This document shows, in pieces, positions 51,351 to 62,345 of a DNA stretch of 64,000 nt (positions are counted from its first letter, which is position 1; each line of letters starts with the position of its first letter). Both the position numbers and the translations under genes were made by a program. Below the pieces are notes generated by a model. That model made no database searches and had not been told where the DNA came from. It was given only the letters and a program-made list of their open reading frames with translations. The DNA is from Notamacropus eugenii. Its lineage: Eukaryota > Chordata > Mammalia > Diprotodontia > Macropodidae. The stretch covers positions 34,056,817-34,120,816 of the forward strand of contig NC_092875.1 of the NCBI RefSeq assembly GCF_028372415.1, read 5' to 3'.

Positions 51351-51539
51351 GTTGTTCTAAAGATCAACTTACAAATAGTTTTAGATGACTGAGAGGGACC
51401 TAGAAAAGGGAAAATATGAGCTCCATGTTCAGAACTCCTGAGGAAAGGAAATGATAACTGGGGGAGTCGCCAAAGGCATTGAGCAGCATATGAGATTTGT
51501 TAGTGTTTGAAGGGAGCTAAGAATTCTAAGAGACAGAGG

Positions 51540-51615
51540 TGAAGAGAGAGAAGGAGGGGGGGGGAAGGGAGAGAGAGGGAGAGGGAGGGAGAGGGAGAGA
51601 GAAAAAGAGAGAGAC

Positions 51616-51652
<37 letters not shown>
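51540..51652. repeat. (GA)n purine-rich microsatellite
   Basis: G/A-only tract with (GA)n at 51615-51652. Confidence 0.95.
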
Positions 51653-51899
51653 TGCTGTTACATAGCCAAGTCTTCCCGTCCCTATACTTGGACAGTTGAT
51701 TTTTTGAACCCAAGAGAAGGATTTTACATTGATCCCTATTTTAGAGCTAGTAAGGGTTGGAGCTCTCTTCTCCGAATGCCCGCAGAGCATGGCACCTAGC
51801 ATAGCCTTCTCCAGATAGATAATACTAAATAATTTTTTTGTAATTAAACTGATCTCCCAGGCACTTATCACATGAATGTATGCATGTATGTATTTTGCA

Positions 51900-52010
51900 T
51901 AAGCATCTTAGCCTCCCATTGAGATTATAAGCTTCATGAGGGCACAGACTCTTTTCTTGTTCATCTCTGTCTCTCCAGTGTCTGGCCCAGTCCATAGGAG
52001 GGAGTAGTAA
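51900..52010 (+). mobile_element. L2 3'-end fragment
   Basis: agcttcatgagggcacagac, then ctctccagtgtctggcccag. Confidence 0.6.
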
Positions 52011-52305
52011 GTCTTAAGCAGATGAAAGAATGGAAAAGAGTCTGAGATGGATGCGTTAGCCTGAGACTGTGACAAAGACCTCCAAAGGAATCAGCGTGCA
52101 AGGACAGAGTGATTCAGGTTTGGCAAAACCAGCGAGCGATCCCAGGTTTCCTCCCCAGGAGACTGTCAACAAACCCAGCAGCTGGTTGCCTGACTCAGAG
52201 CCCAGAAGCCAGGAGCAGTGGGTGGGAACAAAGCAATGGAGGAAAAGCTAATAATACAAAGTTAGATGCAGGGTCTTTCAAGGCCAGGCAAGCTTTCAGG
52301 CCAGC
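52011..52305. other. No recognised feature
   Basis: No gene or nameable repeat. Confidence 0.35.
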
Positions 52306-52308
52306 AGT

Positions 52309-52925
52309 GTTGTTGTTGTTGTGGTCTGTCCTTTGTTCTCAAAGAGGACCATGATGTCAGGGAGGTATGAATTGGATTTCACTGGGGGAGGATTTTTCAA
52401 AGTCATCAGCCTCACTTTCTCCTCCAGAGCCATCTGGGTCCAGTGGCCAGATATAGATCAGGATGACTAGAGATGGCCCCCATGCAGTGGGAGACCTTGG
52501 CCTTGTTAAGCTAAGATTTTTAACAGGTCTTAATTTGACTGAGGCAATACCCATTAAGTGATTTAAGTCTAGGTAAGAAATGAGGCAAAGAATGACCTTT
52601 TCACCTAGTCAAAAAAACAGAAGAACAAAGAGAGAGAAAAGAGAAAAAAGTCAATCTGGTAGGGCAAAGACTCTTAGGGTTTCTGGCCAAAACAGAAACA
52701 ATTGCGATTTACATTTACTCTGAGCCAGTCAGGGCCCAAACAATGACCAGGTAGGACTTGGCCTAGGGCCTGTTGTTGGCCAAGTAATGAGAGTCATGTT
52801 AGAGGCAAGACAGAGGTGAGAGAGATGGAGAAAACTCACCACCCAGCAGAGGAGATAAAGAGTGAGGGGAAATAGGGAGGTCCTGGTGGCCCAGCAACCA
52901 CTCAGCTTGGACCCTTGACCTCTAT
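52309..52925 (-). mobile_element. RTE-derived element, 3' tail region
   Basis: On the minus strand it ends with catggtcctctttgagaaca, then aaggacagacc and a CAA-type tail. The part at 52395-52500 carries the module agcctcactttctcctccag shared with composite SINEs and the RTE 5' UTR. The segment up to about 52925 continues in the style of an RTE-related non-coding region; its far end is uncertain. Confidence 0.65.
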
Positions 52926-52959
52926 CTTCTAAGGGGTTAAATCTTAGTAAAAGATAGAC

Positions 52960-53171
52960 TATTAGCCTCCATTTATAAGGCTTTTAAAGGTCTACATATT
53001 GCTTTCCTCAAAGCCTTGTGAGGTTAGTAATATATTATCATCCTCATTTCCCAGATGAGGCTACAAAGCCTCAGAAAAGGAGGTGGGATGGTCATATAGC
53101 CAATAAGAGTCAAGGGTCATGATTTGAATTCAGGTCTCCTGACTCCAAGCCCAAATCTTCTTTTACAACAC
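52960..53171 (-). mobile_element. MIR SINE
   Basis: cctcatttcccagatgaggc then aattcaggtctcctgactcc. Confidence 0.7.
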
Positions 53172-53183
53172 CCTGCCATCTTT

Positions 53184-53435
53184 CACTTTTGTTCAGTCTT
53201 TTCAGTCATACCTAACTCTGTGACCCCATTTAGGTTTTTTTTTTTGGCAATGGTCCTGAAGTGGTTTGCCACTTCCTTCTCCAGTTCATTTTTACAGATG
53301 AGGAAACTGAGACAAATATAGTTAAGTGACTTGCCCAAGGTCACAAAGCTAGTGTCTGAGGTCAGATCTGAACTCAGAAAGATGAGTCTTCTTGACTCTA
53401 GGCCCTCTGTGCACTATGGTGCCACCAGGCTGCCC
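53184..53435 (-). mobile_element. MAR1-like SINE
   Basis: Exact 12-base duplication cctgccatcttt at 53172-53183 and 53436-53447. Box gacttgcccaaggtcacaaa, head ggtgccaccaggctgccc. Full length. Confidence 0.9.
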
Positions 53436-53447
53436 CCTGCCATCTTT

Positions 53448-53752
53448 GTGTGTGTTCATCCTTGGTTGCCAAAGAAGACCATGCCATCAGAGAAATAATG
53501 ACATGACTTGCACTTGAGTGAGGGGGGGCTGTGCAGGTCACCAGCCTCACTTCTCCTCCAGAGCCATCTGAATCCAGTGACCAGATATTCATCAGGATGA
53601 CTGGAGATGACCCAAGATGAGGCAATTGGAGTTAAGTGACTTGCCCAAGGTCACACAGCTAGTGAGTGTCAAGTGTCTGAGGTGAGATTTGAACTTAAGT
53701 CCTCCTGACTCTTGCACTGGTGCTTGATCCACTGCACCACCTAGCTGCCATC
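53448..53752 (-). mobile_element. Composite SINE: tRNA/CORE head with RTE-type tail
   Basis: Near twin of 364-677: gttcatccttggttgccaaa tail, agagccatctgaatccagtg module, ccactgcaccacctagctgc head. It adjoins the MAR1 copy directly. Confidence 0.85.
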
Positions 53753-53774
53753 CTTAGGGAAGGTAACAACAGCT

Positions 53775-53870
53775 AAATGCTATGTTTAGTCATGTTCAAC
53801 TCCTCATGATCCCATGGACCACACTGTCCATTGGTGTTTTCTTGGCAAATATACTGCAGTTCTTCCTTCA
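53775..53870 (-). mobile_element. MAR1-like SINE, tail fragment
   Basis: gtttagtcatgttcaactcc then gtgttttcttggcaaatata. Confidence 0.7.
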
Positions 53871-53879
53871 GTAATAGAT

Positions 53880-54350
53880 AATAGTACCTAACCTGTAGGT
53901 CTGCAAAGGGATTTATGTAGATTATCTTATTGGAGTCTTTGATATGGTATTATCTCTCTTTTATAGGGTCATAGATCAAGAGCAGAAATGTGTTGTATCT
54001 AATCCAAGCCTTTCATTTCACAGCTGAGGAAACTGAGGCCCAGAGAGGTTAAGAAACAAGTCCTTGGCCTGAATGGCAGTGAATCTTTGTGCTCAGGGCT
54101 TTGGACTCCACACTTTTGTTTCCTCATCTGTAAAATGGGGAGATTGGACTACATAGTCTCTGAGATCATTCTAGCTCCTGGCTTATCATCCTGTGACCCA
54201 GGTTTAAAATCTTTCCCCTGATCCTTACTACCTTTGTGACTTTGGTCAAGTCACCATCCCTGAGCCTCACTTTTCTTATCTGTAAAATGAAAGAAATTCG
54301 GACTACATTGCCTGTGAGGTCTCTTCTAGCTAAGCCTATGATCCTGCAGG
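53880..54350. mobile_element. Cluster of MIR and MIR3-like SINE copies
   Basis: 53880-54070 reverse (gctgaggaaactgaggccca), 54075-54180 plus (cctcatctgtaaaatgggga, then actacatagtctctgagatc) and 54195-54350 plus (cttatctgtaaaatgaaaga). Confidence 0.65.
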
Positions 54351-54354
54351 ACAC

Positions 54355-54450
54355 CAACTGTTATCTCTTTTGTTTACATCTATCTCTCTAGTCCCTAGCA
54401 GTGCCTGGCGCATAGTAGGGGCTTAATACATATTTACTGACTGACCTAGT
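54355..54450 (+). mobile_element. L2 3' end
   Basis: ctagtccctagcagtgcctg, gcgcatagtaggggcttaat, acatatttactgactgacc. Confidence 0.8.
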
Positions 54451-55015
54451 AATTGAGATTGATTGTAGGCATTCCATAGAATATTTAACTCCCCTATCCT
54501 CCAAAATACTAGAAGTGCTTTAAAGTGGGGGATGGGGGGGCAGAGTGGCCTGAATGAGCATCAGAGAAGGAAACCTGAGAAAAGGACCAGTCCCATCAGG
54601 AGAGTCTCTTTGTCTGGCCCTGTCCCAGGGGCTGTAGTTTTCCACTCTAGGAGGCTCTGACACTCAGATGATACAGACTCCCTTTCAGCACGGCCCTGAG
54701 CTGAACCCTAACTCTCCTCCCCTCTGTTTTCAGACCCATGTTCAGTCTCTCTCTCCCCAAAACCCTTTCTGGCCAAACCTACTTCCTTGTTAGAAGGGCC
54801 TGGGTGGGCGAGAGGTCACCTGAGCTCATTCTTGAAGGGGGTGAGGAGTTCTCAGAGGTGGGGGAAGGGGGTGAGTGGGGAGAGCCTACTAGATGTAGGG
54901 GACAGTAGCTACAAAGTCACTGGAGTGGGGACGGAATGCTGAATCTGGGGAACAGCTAGGAGGCCAGCTGGACTGGCAGAGAGAATTGAGTGCAGGGAAC
55001 CAGCTCAAATTTCTT
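54451..55015. other. GC-moderate stretch without recognised repeats
   Basis: No gene or repeat I can name. It lies 2.6 kb upstream of the NAA25 start. Confidence 0.4.
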
Positions 55016-55019
55016 GATT

Positions 55020-55415
55020 TATTATAATCTCAGGCCTCTTGGTCCCTTGAGCCAGAGTCAGAAGACCTATATTTTCAGTCCTGACTCTGGCCTTTGCGTC
55101 CCTTGTCTTCTTAGAAAATTCCCATACTAAAGCCTCAGTTTCTTCATCTGAAAAATGGGCAAATGGCCTCTAAATGAAGGGGGGTTCAGTTAGGGGATAC
55201 TAGCAACAAATCACGCTTCTTCACGACCTTAAGATTCGACAAGGGTTTCCTTCACAACCTCAGTGACTCCCTCTTCCCCTCTACCCCCATTTTTCAGATA
55301 AAGAAACTGAGGCCCTGAGATGTGAAGGGACTTGCTATGATTATACTGAGTCTGAGGTCAGGTTCAAACCCCAGTCTCCTGACTCCCAATCCAGCACTCT
55401 GTCCACACTCACCCT
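55020..55415. mobile_element. Two MIR SINE copies (plus, then minus)
   Basis: Plus: gcctcagtttcttcatctga at 55131. Minus: ccatttttcagataaagaaa at 55287, then tgactcccaatccagcactc. Confidence 0.65.
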
Positions 55416-55429
55416 AAGGCAGGGGGGAT

Positions 55430-55575
55430 CTTAACCTTAATCTTAGCGTTGTGGACCCTTTTGGTAATCTGGAGAAGCCCTCTTCAAAATCAGGTTCTTA
55501 AAATGCTTAAATTGGGGGCATCACAAAGGAAACCAACTATACTAAAGTGCAATTATTGCAATACATAGAAGCCCC
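55430..55575. mobile_element. hAT-like non-autonomous DNA transposon
   Basis: gtggacccttttggtaatct then catcacaaaggaaaccaact. Same family as 17935-18148. It ends near a C13 run (55572-55584). Confidence 0.65.
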
Positions 55576-55829
55576 CCCCCCCCCAAGATGTATCGAATTG
55601 CAAGTTACAAAGCCTTGCATCAGTTTCAGGCAGCCTCAAAGCCTGGGACACGTGCTGAGTTCTCAGAGTCTGGGGTCTCTGGACAAACTTCTCCCAATGG
55701 TCATAGATCAGACCTCCCATCCACTGGAATGTCCTCAAGGTTGTAGGTAGGGGTTTCTGGGGGTTTGAGTCCCCTGCCATCCCCACTTGCTCCTGAGGGG
55801 CTCCCCAGAAACTTCCAATGCTCAAAGAA

Positions 55830-56165
55830 ACCTTAAAATATCTTTGAATTCAAGAATGTTAGAGCTGGAGTAGATCTCAGACAGCTTGTCCAAAGATGCC
55901 CATTTTGCAGATGAAGAAAGGGGAGAGAGTGGGAAGTAAGCAGACCTACAGCTTGAATGGAGGTCTTGATATCTCATTCAGCGTTCCTTTCAGTAGACTG
56001 CAATGCCCTCTCCTTATCTACTTCTTAGAATGGTAGAAACAGGCCTAGAAGAAGTCTTGGAGATTATCTTACAAATGAGGAAACGGAGGCGCAGAAAACT
56101 GAAGAGACTTACTTAACTTAGGTCACCTGGAATTCAGGTCCCTGTGGCTCCAAGTTAAGCCTTCT
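55830..56165 (-). mobile_element. Two MIR/MIR3-like SINE copies
   Basis: gttagagctggagtagatct with ccattttgcagatgaagaaa; then agaatggtagaaacaggcct with acaaatgaggaaacggaggc. Confidence 0.65.
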
Positions 56166-56194
56166 TTTCATTGTGTCATGCTTCCTCCTATGGG

Positions 56195-56310
56195 TTGGGA
56201 TGAATGGACAATAGATCAATGCATTAAATAGCACGTATTATACATCTACTGTATGTCAGGATCTGGGGATACAAATCCAGGAATGACACAGTCCTGTACT
56301 CAAGTAGTTC
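56195..56310 (-). mobile_element. L2 3' end
   Basis: tagatcaatgcattaaatag, then ctgtatgtcaggatctgggg. Confidence 0.6.
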
Positions 56311-56429
56311 TAATATGGGGAGATGACACATATTACTGGAGGGATAAACAGGGAAGGCAAGGAAGGTGTTGGACAGAGGGCTTGCTCTAAGAAGACCCGA
56401 ATTCAAATCCTGTCACGAATGCTTATTAA

Positions 56430-56640
56430 CTGTGATAAAATAATGATAATCATAATATCAGCAAGCATGTACATAGTATTTTGAGGTTTACAGAGTGCTT
56501 TGTGTAATTTGATCCTCACAATAACCCTGCAGGTGTAGGTGCCTTAATAATCCTCATTTTACAGATGAGAAAACTGATGCTGAGAAAGGGTAAGGGGCTT
56601 GCCTGTGGTCAGTAGGGGGTGCCAGGCACAGGCACATGCC
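56430..56640 (-). mobile_element. MIR/Ther-1 SINE
   Basis: gtttacagagtgctttgtgt, gatcctcacaataaccctgc, ctcattttacagatgagaaa. Confidence 0.75.
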
Positions 56641-56689
56641 CTGCAAACAGTAGGTCGGACTGTCTTGCCTTTCCCTATTTTCCCAGAGC

Positions 56690-56755
56690 TTAGCACATAG
56701 TAGGGGGGGGGGGCAGGCCTGGCACACAGTAGGTGCTTAACACATGTTAATTGAT
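56690..56755 (+). mobile_element. L2 3' end with G-run
   Basis: agagcttagcacatagtagg, a run of 12 G, then ctggcacacagtaggtgctt. Confidence 0.75.
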
Positions 56756-56769
56756 GGACTGTGCAAAAA

Positions 56770-57240
56770 AGGCAGTTGGGTCAGATTAGGAGTCAATCTT
56801 GGAATGACTGCTGGTCCTGGTCTGAGGCCCTGGATTTAAAGCTCACACCTGTATGACCTTGGACAAGTCATTTGCCTTCTGTAAACCTTGGGTTTAGATG
56901 AGCCGCTTTCTGGCCCATCTGGCTCCTCCGGCTCCTGGTCTAGGATCTCAAGAGTCGTGGTCAGATTTCCTTCCAGATGTTTCTATCTGGGGTGAGACCT
57001 TGGGGCACTCATGGGCCACTTACCTGGCCTCCATTTCCCCATCTGTAAAATGCGGGGTCGGACTGGAGGTTTCTGAGATGTCTTCCAGATTTAGGTGTAT
57101 GATCTGGGTTCAAATCTCACCCCTGATCATTACTGCTTATGGGACCTTAGAACTCAAGCGGCCTGGCTGGGTCTGTCTATGACGCTAAGCCCCGGGTTCG
57201 AATCTCCCCAGTGACCCTTGCTGTCTCTGGGCTTCAGTTT
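56770..57240 (+). mobile_element. Several MIR SINE fragments
   Basis: ccatttccccatctgtaaaa at 57031, then gacgctaagccccgggttcg and gtctctgggcttcagtttcc at 57180-57242. Boundaries approximate. Confidence 0.55.
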
Positions 57241-57565
57241 CCCCAAGTGTAACCTCTGGTTTCTCTAAACTCCCCGGGCCAGGCGCCTCCTCCCCCTCAT
57301 CCCACCGGCCCGCAGCCAATGGCCGGGGCAAGGGAACCCTCGCGACAGGCGATAGGCTCAGGCAGGGGCTGCCTCGCCGCGACAGGGCTCCGAGGGCGGG
57401 CTTCCAGCCAGGCGCAGGGCCCCATTGGCCCGAGGCGCCCGCCCGTCCTCCCCGCCCCTGTCCCGGCGCCGCGCTCGCCCCTATCGCGCACGTCTTATCG
57501 CGACCGCGGGCGGAGGACCGAGCGCGGCGCTGGCCCTTTAACGGCCCCGTCCCGGGGGCCGGCGC

Positions 57566-57577
57566 CGCGCGTGCGCA
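57566..57577 (-). promoter_or_regulatory. NRF1 binding site
   Basis: Minus strand TGCGCACGCGCG matches the consensus YGCGCAYGCGCR exactly. Confidence 0.7.
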
Positions 57578-57599
57578 CTGCGGCTCTGCGCTTGTCATC

Positions 57600-57657
57600 A
57601 TGGCGACGCGGGGCCATGTGCAGGACCCTAACGACCGGCGCCTCCGGCCCATCTACG
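57600..57657 (+). CDS. NAA25: NAA25 exon 1 coding part (19 codons plus one base)
   Basis: NAA25 is the auxiliary, ribosome-anchoring subunit of NatB. NatB acetylates cytosolic proteins that start Met-Asp, Met-Glu, Met-Asn or Met-Gln, with NAA20 as the catalytic partner. The exon reads MATRGHVQDPNDRRLRPIY, identical to the human N-terminus as I remember it, and ends in a phase-1 donor (TACG|GTGAGT, GT at 57658-57659). The Kozak context is strong (A at -3, G at +4). In human the next residues are DYLDNG, which a split GA(T/C) codon would allow. The TPR repeats lie in later exons outside the window; the window ends in intron 1, at least 6.3 kb long. Divergent neighbour TRAFD1 at the far left supports the call. 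Confidence 0.95.
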
Positions 57658-58889
57658 GTGAGTGACCCCGGCCGGGCGCCGGCCCCGAGAGCCGCTGGCC
57701 GGAGCCCAGCCCGCCATGAGGACCTGGAGGGCGGCCGGGAGCCGGGGCCCGGCGGCCGTCCGGAGCACGGGCCACTAGGCCGCGCCTCAGCCCCGGGCCT
57801 CGCGTGGCCGCCGATCCGGCCTCCCCCCGGCCCGGTCTCGGCGTCCGGCCCGGCGGGATTCCCGCGGGAGCGGGCCCGGCGTGGGACCCTGACCGTCCTC
57901 GGCCGGCGAGGCCGGCCCCTTCCCCTCGGGAGGGGAAACCAAGGCCCGGGGGCGGCAGCGCCGGCACTCGAACCCGGGCCGCTGGGTTTCCGAGGTCACC
58001 GGAGGGATCTTGGAGGGCATTCCCCTCCCCCTTCTTACAAGTGGGGAAACTGAGTCCCAGAGAAGCGGGGCAGGGACTTGGCCGCAGCACGTTGCGGGAA
58101 GCCCCGGGGCCGCCTGCTCTCTAAGTTCCGGCAGAGTCGGGGGAACTTCTTTTACAGACAGGGAAACTGAGGCCAGGGAGAGAGAAGGGGGCCTGGCGTG
58201 TAAGCGGCGGGCCGGGCTGGCCCTTGGTTTGTAGGTGATTCAGCGGAGGATGGGGGTGTCTGAGCACCAGACCCTTCGCTTTTACAGCTGGGGAAACTGA
58301 GAGCAGAGGGGGAGGGAACGGGAACGAATGACCCAGCCGACCTAAAGACACCCCCTGGTGTGCCTGCGGCTCAGGGAGGGGGCTTGGAGGGACAGTGAGT
58401 GTCAGAGGCACAAAGGACCCTAGAAACCAAGGAGTTCCCTGCCTGCCCCCCACGGGAAGGAGAGGTCTCCCCAATTCCAGAATTCTAGACTGAATTTTAG
58501 GCACAAACACTCTTCTTTCACTGCTGGAGAGGAAGCCTGGCGCTCTTTTCTTATCTGGTCCTCTCACTCCCACATCTAGCCGTGGGTAACTCCCACAGGA
58601 GGCCCAGGTCCTAGCCAGATCTCCCCTCCCTCCCTGTTCTGCCCCAGCCAGACTTCAGCCCCACCTGAACACCCCGTGCATGGCTCTTTGCTGTCCTCTC
58701 TGGGGCCAGGGCCTCCTCCAAATCCTGACTCAGGCCAGCTCTTCCCCAGGCCTCCTGGATTTCCCCCTGCCATCTCCCAGAGCTGCCCTGTGTTTGCAAC
58801 AGTTGCATTTGCCTCGTCCTCTGTGGTGCATTAGGGTTCTTTGCCTGGGTGTCCTGGAGACTTCCCAAGAGCTCAAGGGCTCCCCAAGC

Positions 58890-58945
58890 TTTGTATCACC
58901 CCAGCTCTATGGTAGGGGCTTAATAAACACTGAGTTAAATTGATT
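58890..58945 (+). mobile_element. L2 3'-end fragment
   Basis: tctatggtaggggcttaata then aacactgagttaaattga. Confidence 0.55.
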
Positions 58946-61779
58946 TGAGAGAGTGTAGAGGCTGTCTTCTTCCATTAAGAGGCCCCTCACCTGGGGCTCA
59001 GTTACCTTAGCTGTAAAGTGGGGGGAGGGGGAGCAAACCCTGTCCAGCTCTGGACTTTGATCCATCCCATACTTTGCAGAGGGGAACCCCCAAGGGCAGG
59101 CAGGAAGTGTCTGGTATTGATCTCCTGGACTCTGGTCAAGAGGTCTCTTCACGTGCAAGCTCTTCCACTCACTGTCTCAGACTTTGGTTACTCTCCTCCG
59201 CCCTGTAAGCCTCAGTTTCCCCACCCACAAAAGTGAACAGTCATACTTGAACGGCTGAGCATCTTGGGTTGTTGTGAAGACCGAATAAAGTGCTTTGTAA
59301 CCCCTAACACAGAATGGCTCCTGATTCTGAAAGTGAGACCTGGAGCCAGCGTGGGCCAAGCAGCTCACCATGACCGGCCTCCCCTGCCTTCTTGGCTCTC
59401 TGGGCTCCTGTGTCTGCCGAGCACATCCTCAATGTGACACTCACGTCGCCTGCCACTTCCGGCCTGACTGTGCATTAACTGGTGGAGAGATTGAACAGAG
59501 GAGAAAGACCCTGATGAGCAAATCTTGGGTACCTCCAGGTGTACCTTGGCTGGCCCCAGCCCTGGGCCAGTCTCCTCTGCCTGGATGAATGTGTGCTTTG
59601 TTACTTGTCTTTTTAGGAGAAGCTTCAAGGTCAGTGTTGTAGCTGGTGTGTGTTTGGGTTTTTGTTTTGGTTGGTGTTGCAAATTGAGGCCCCATGGAAG
59701 GATGGTCAGGTCACTCCTTTGCTTTATATTCCTAGGGCAGAGAGGCCAAGTTTTCTTTGTATTATACCATTGATGGGCTTTAGTAGCAGGCATTTATATA
59801 AGCCTTGGCATGTATCATGTCATTTGAAGCTAACAATAACCCTGGAAATTAGGAACTATAGAGATTCTCCCCATATTATAAGTGAGAGATCAAGGTACAC
59901 AGCTCCATGGTGGAGCTGAGATTCCAGCTCTGGGCCCTGGGACTCCAAGCCTACCTGTCCACCGTGTCAGGCTTACTGCCTTTCCATTCCCTTTGCTTTG
60001 TGATGGAGTGAAATGGTAGCTCACATTTGTCATGCTTCATAGTTAGCAAAGCACTTTTCTCCTAATCCTGTGAGATCTGGCCTTTCATAGAAGGGACAGG
60101 ACCCTGGGGCTTTGAATCACACAGGCGAGTCCAGGTGTCTTTGTATAGTAGCAAGCTTTCTGTTGGGTTTCCAGAGGGAAGAGATGCTGGGAGAAGTCTG
60201 AGAGAGGATCCCAGGGATCAGGATTCTGTGGCTCCACTAACTTTTTCCCCCAAAAGATTTATTGATGACTTTTTTTAACATCCTAATACTTTGTGAATAT
60301 ATGATCTTTCGTTGTCTTCCTTCCCCTCAATGAAATTGTCCCTTGTAATTCGGAAAAACAGTGAAGCATCATCTGTATCTGACAAAAGGTCAGCAGCATA
60401 TTAGCGCTCTTTACATGGATGTTAATCCTAGCCTTTGTGAACATTGTTCTTCTAGTTACACTCACGTTGCTCTGCTTGATCATCATTTGTGGGTGCTTAT
60501 GGGTAGATGCCACAGTGTTATAGCATACTGCAGTCTCCCTGTATACTTAAAATTGGATTTTTTAAAATGATGCTCTTAGTGACCATTGGATTCGTAAACA
60601 GATATTTCAAAAAGCTTTAGCTGTCTTCCACCAGAGTTCCTCTTCTGGTGCCAAATTGTGGCATGGAGGTGACCCTGGAGGCTGCTTGAAGGTGATGCCA
60701 ACCTCTGGCAGGTCTTCATGGACTGTCAACCAAGGACCATCCCAGTGAGACACTTGTGATTCACCGGATGCTGCTGTGGGAACCAGGAACTGCTTTTTGG
60801 TGGGAGAGTTAGAGTTTGAGATGTCAGGTGTGGAGTTGAAATTCCAGTTGGAGTGCTTGGATTTTGGGTGGATTTTCTGTGGATTATGGGATTATTTAAG
60901 GTATTCCATAGAGCATCTTGCTTCATTCACCATAAGCTGTGGCAAAAGCTTGATGAGCAAGCTTTGGGTTTGGAGTTTTGGTTTCTGAAAAGCCTCCACC
61001 CACCCAGCTTATTAGAAACCCTGTTCCAATGGCCTCCTTTAGTGAAATTATTAGAATAAGAGAAATTGCAAGTTCCTTCTGTTCTCAGCAGATTTTTACT
61101 CTTGTGTGGGTTGATAGGACATGATACAGCTTCACTACCAGAGATTTTGATGAGAAGGGCTTGATTTTAATGCTGAGAAATAAAAATAGGTAAAACAACT
61201 TCTTAATAAAAGAGAATGATTAGGTAATAGCTTTTATTAGAAAGTAAAGCAGGAAAAGGTACCCTTACAAAAGCCTTGGGATTTGGGTTGTCTTAGACAC
61301 CATCATGACCTCCCTGGGGGAGATGGTCCCGCCTTCGCCAAGCTTGGCTCAGGTCCAGTGAATCTTCTCAGGCTTTTTGGTCATAACTAGCATAGCTTTG
61401 TGGTGATTTTTGATGTTTCCCTCCAGGGCCTGGTCAGAGTCCAACCCAGGTACTTATTCTGGCTTCACCTCTGGGGTAAAAGCCGCCAAGGTTTGGGGGA
61501 ATGTGAGATGCTTAGCCCTGGGCTCTGAAGTTCTCCCGAAGGTGCCCGACCATCCCGAGGAGCCCTGGTGCTTTAGGTTTGGAGGGTGGCCAGCTTTTTC
61601 ATGAAAAGGGCCTTTGACCCATGTCTTTTGCTCTCTTTTAAAAGCATTCGGCCTTTCATAAAAACTCTACCTTTGAATTCCCCCAGATAACATTTCCACT
61701 CTCAATGTGTTTTTGAAATCTTTTTTAAGAGAGTGAAGAGCCAGCAATAATTAGATCCTCATGTTTTGCCTAGAGGTGC

Positions 61780-62345
61780 ACTCATTGAACAAGCCTTTAT
61801 TGAGCTCCACATATATGCCAGGCAGTGCTAGAAAAATAAAGACAAAAGATGAAATGACCTTTGCCACCTACTGGGAGAAACGCCATGAACTTGGATTAGT
61901 TAATATACACATGTGGGTATATACATGCACACACACGTGTACTTAATAAATCCACAGCAACCTGGTGTATAGGGTGGTGGGCAGGGATGCCCAGGTAACA
62001 GGGAATCAGCAGTGCTTCATGGAGAAAGAATTCCTTGAACAACCTTGAAGGAAGCTGGAGATTCTCCGAGGAAGAAGGGAGGACAGAGGAGGGCCAAGCA
62101 GGCATTAGGGGAATGGGAGAATTAGGGGAAGGTACAAAACCCTCAAGATGGGAGATGGGATCAGCAGGGAGAATCATCTGACTAACCGACAGAGGAGGTG
62201 AAGGAGCGTGGTGTCCAGTGAACCTGAGAAGATGGGCAGGAGTCGGGCGAAGGCTGGCACTGCCAACCCAAAGAGATTGTATTTTATCCTGATGGAAAGA
62301 AGGCACCATGGGAGTTTTGTGACTGGGTCAGAGCTGGTTTGGAGA
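61780..62345 (-). mobile_element. L2 LINE 3' end, antisense in NAA25 intron 1
   Basis: acaagcctttattgagctcc, tatgccaggcagtgctagaa, then gcagtgcttcatggagaaag, aagagattgtattttatcct and tttgtgactgggtcagagct. The order is L2 read backward. Confidence 0.75.

Larger units (their letters stand above)
57260..57990 (+). promoter_or_regulatory. NAA25: CpG island, NAA25 promoter
   Basis: Very CpG-dense, TATA-less. NF-Y boxes gccaatgg near 57315 and cattgg near 57423. A full NRF1 site (TGCGCACGCGCG on the minus strand) lies at 57566-57577, 23 bases before the ATG. This fits a housekeeping promoter with a short 5' UTR. GC-driven open frames on both strands (up to 244 codons at 57319-58053) ignore the splice donor and are not genes. 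Confidence 0.85.

Noticed and set aside
55572-55584. C-run as a functional site
   Set aside because: A simple homopolymer at the end of a hAT-like copy; no context for a function.
57185-58124. Long frames across the NAA25 island, including a 244-codon plus-strand frame
   Set aside because: They ignore the GTGAGT donor after 57657 and are arginine/proline/glycine-rich, as expected for GC-rich DNA. Only the 19-codon exon matches a known protein.
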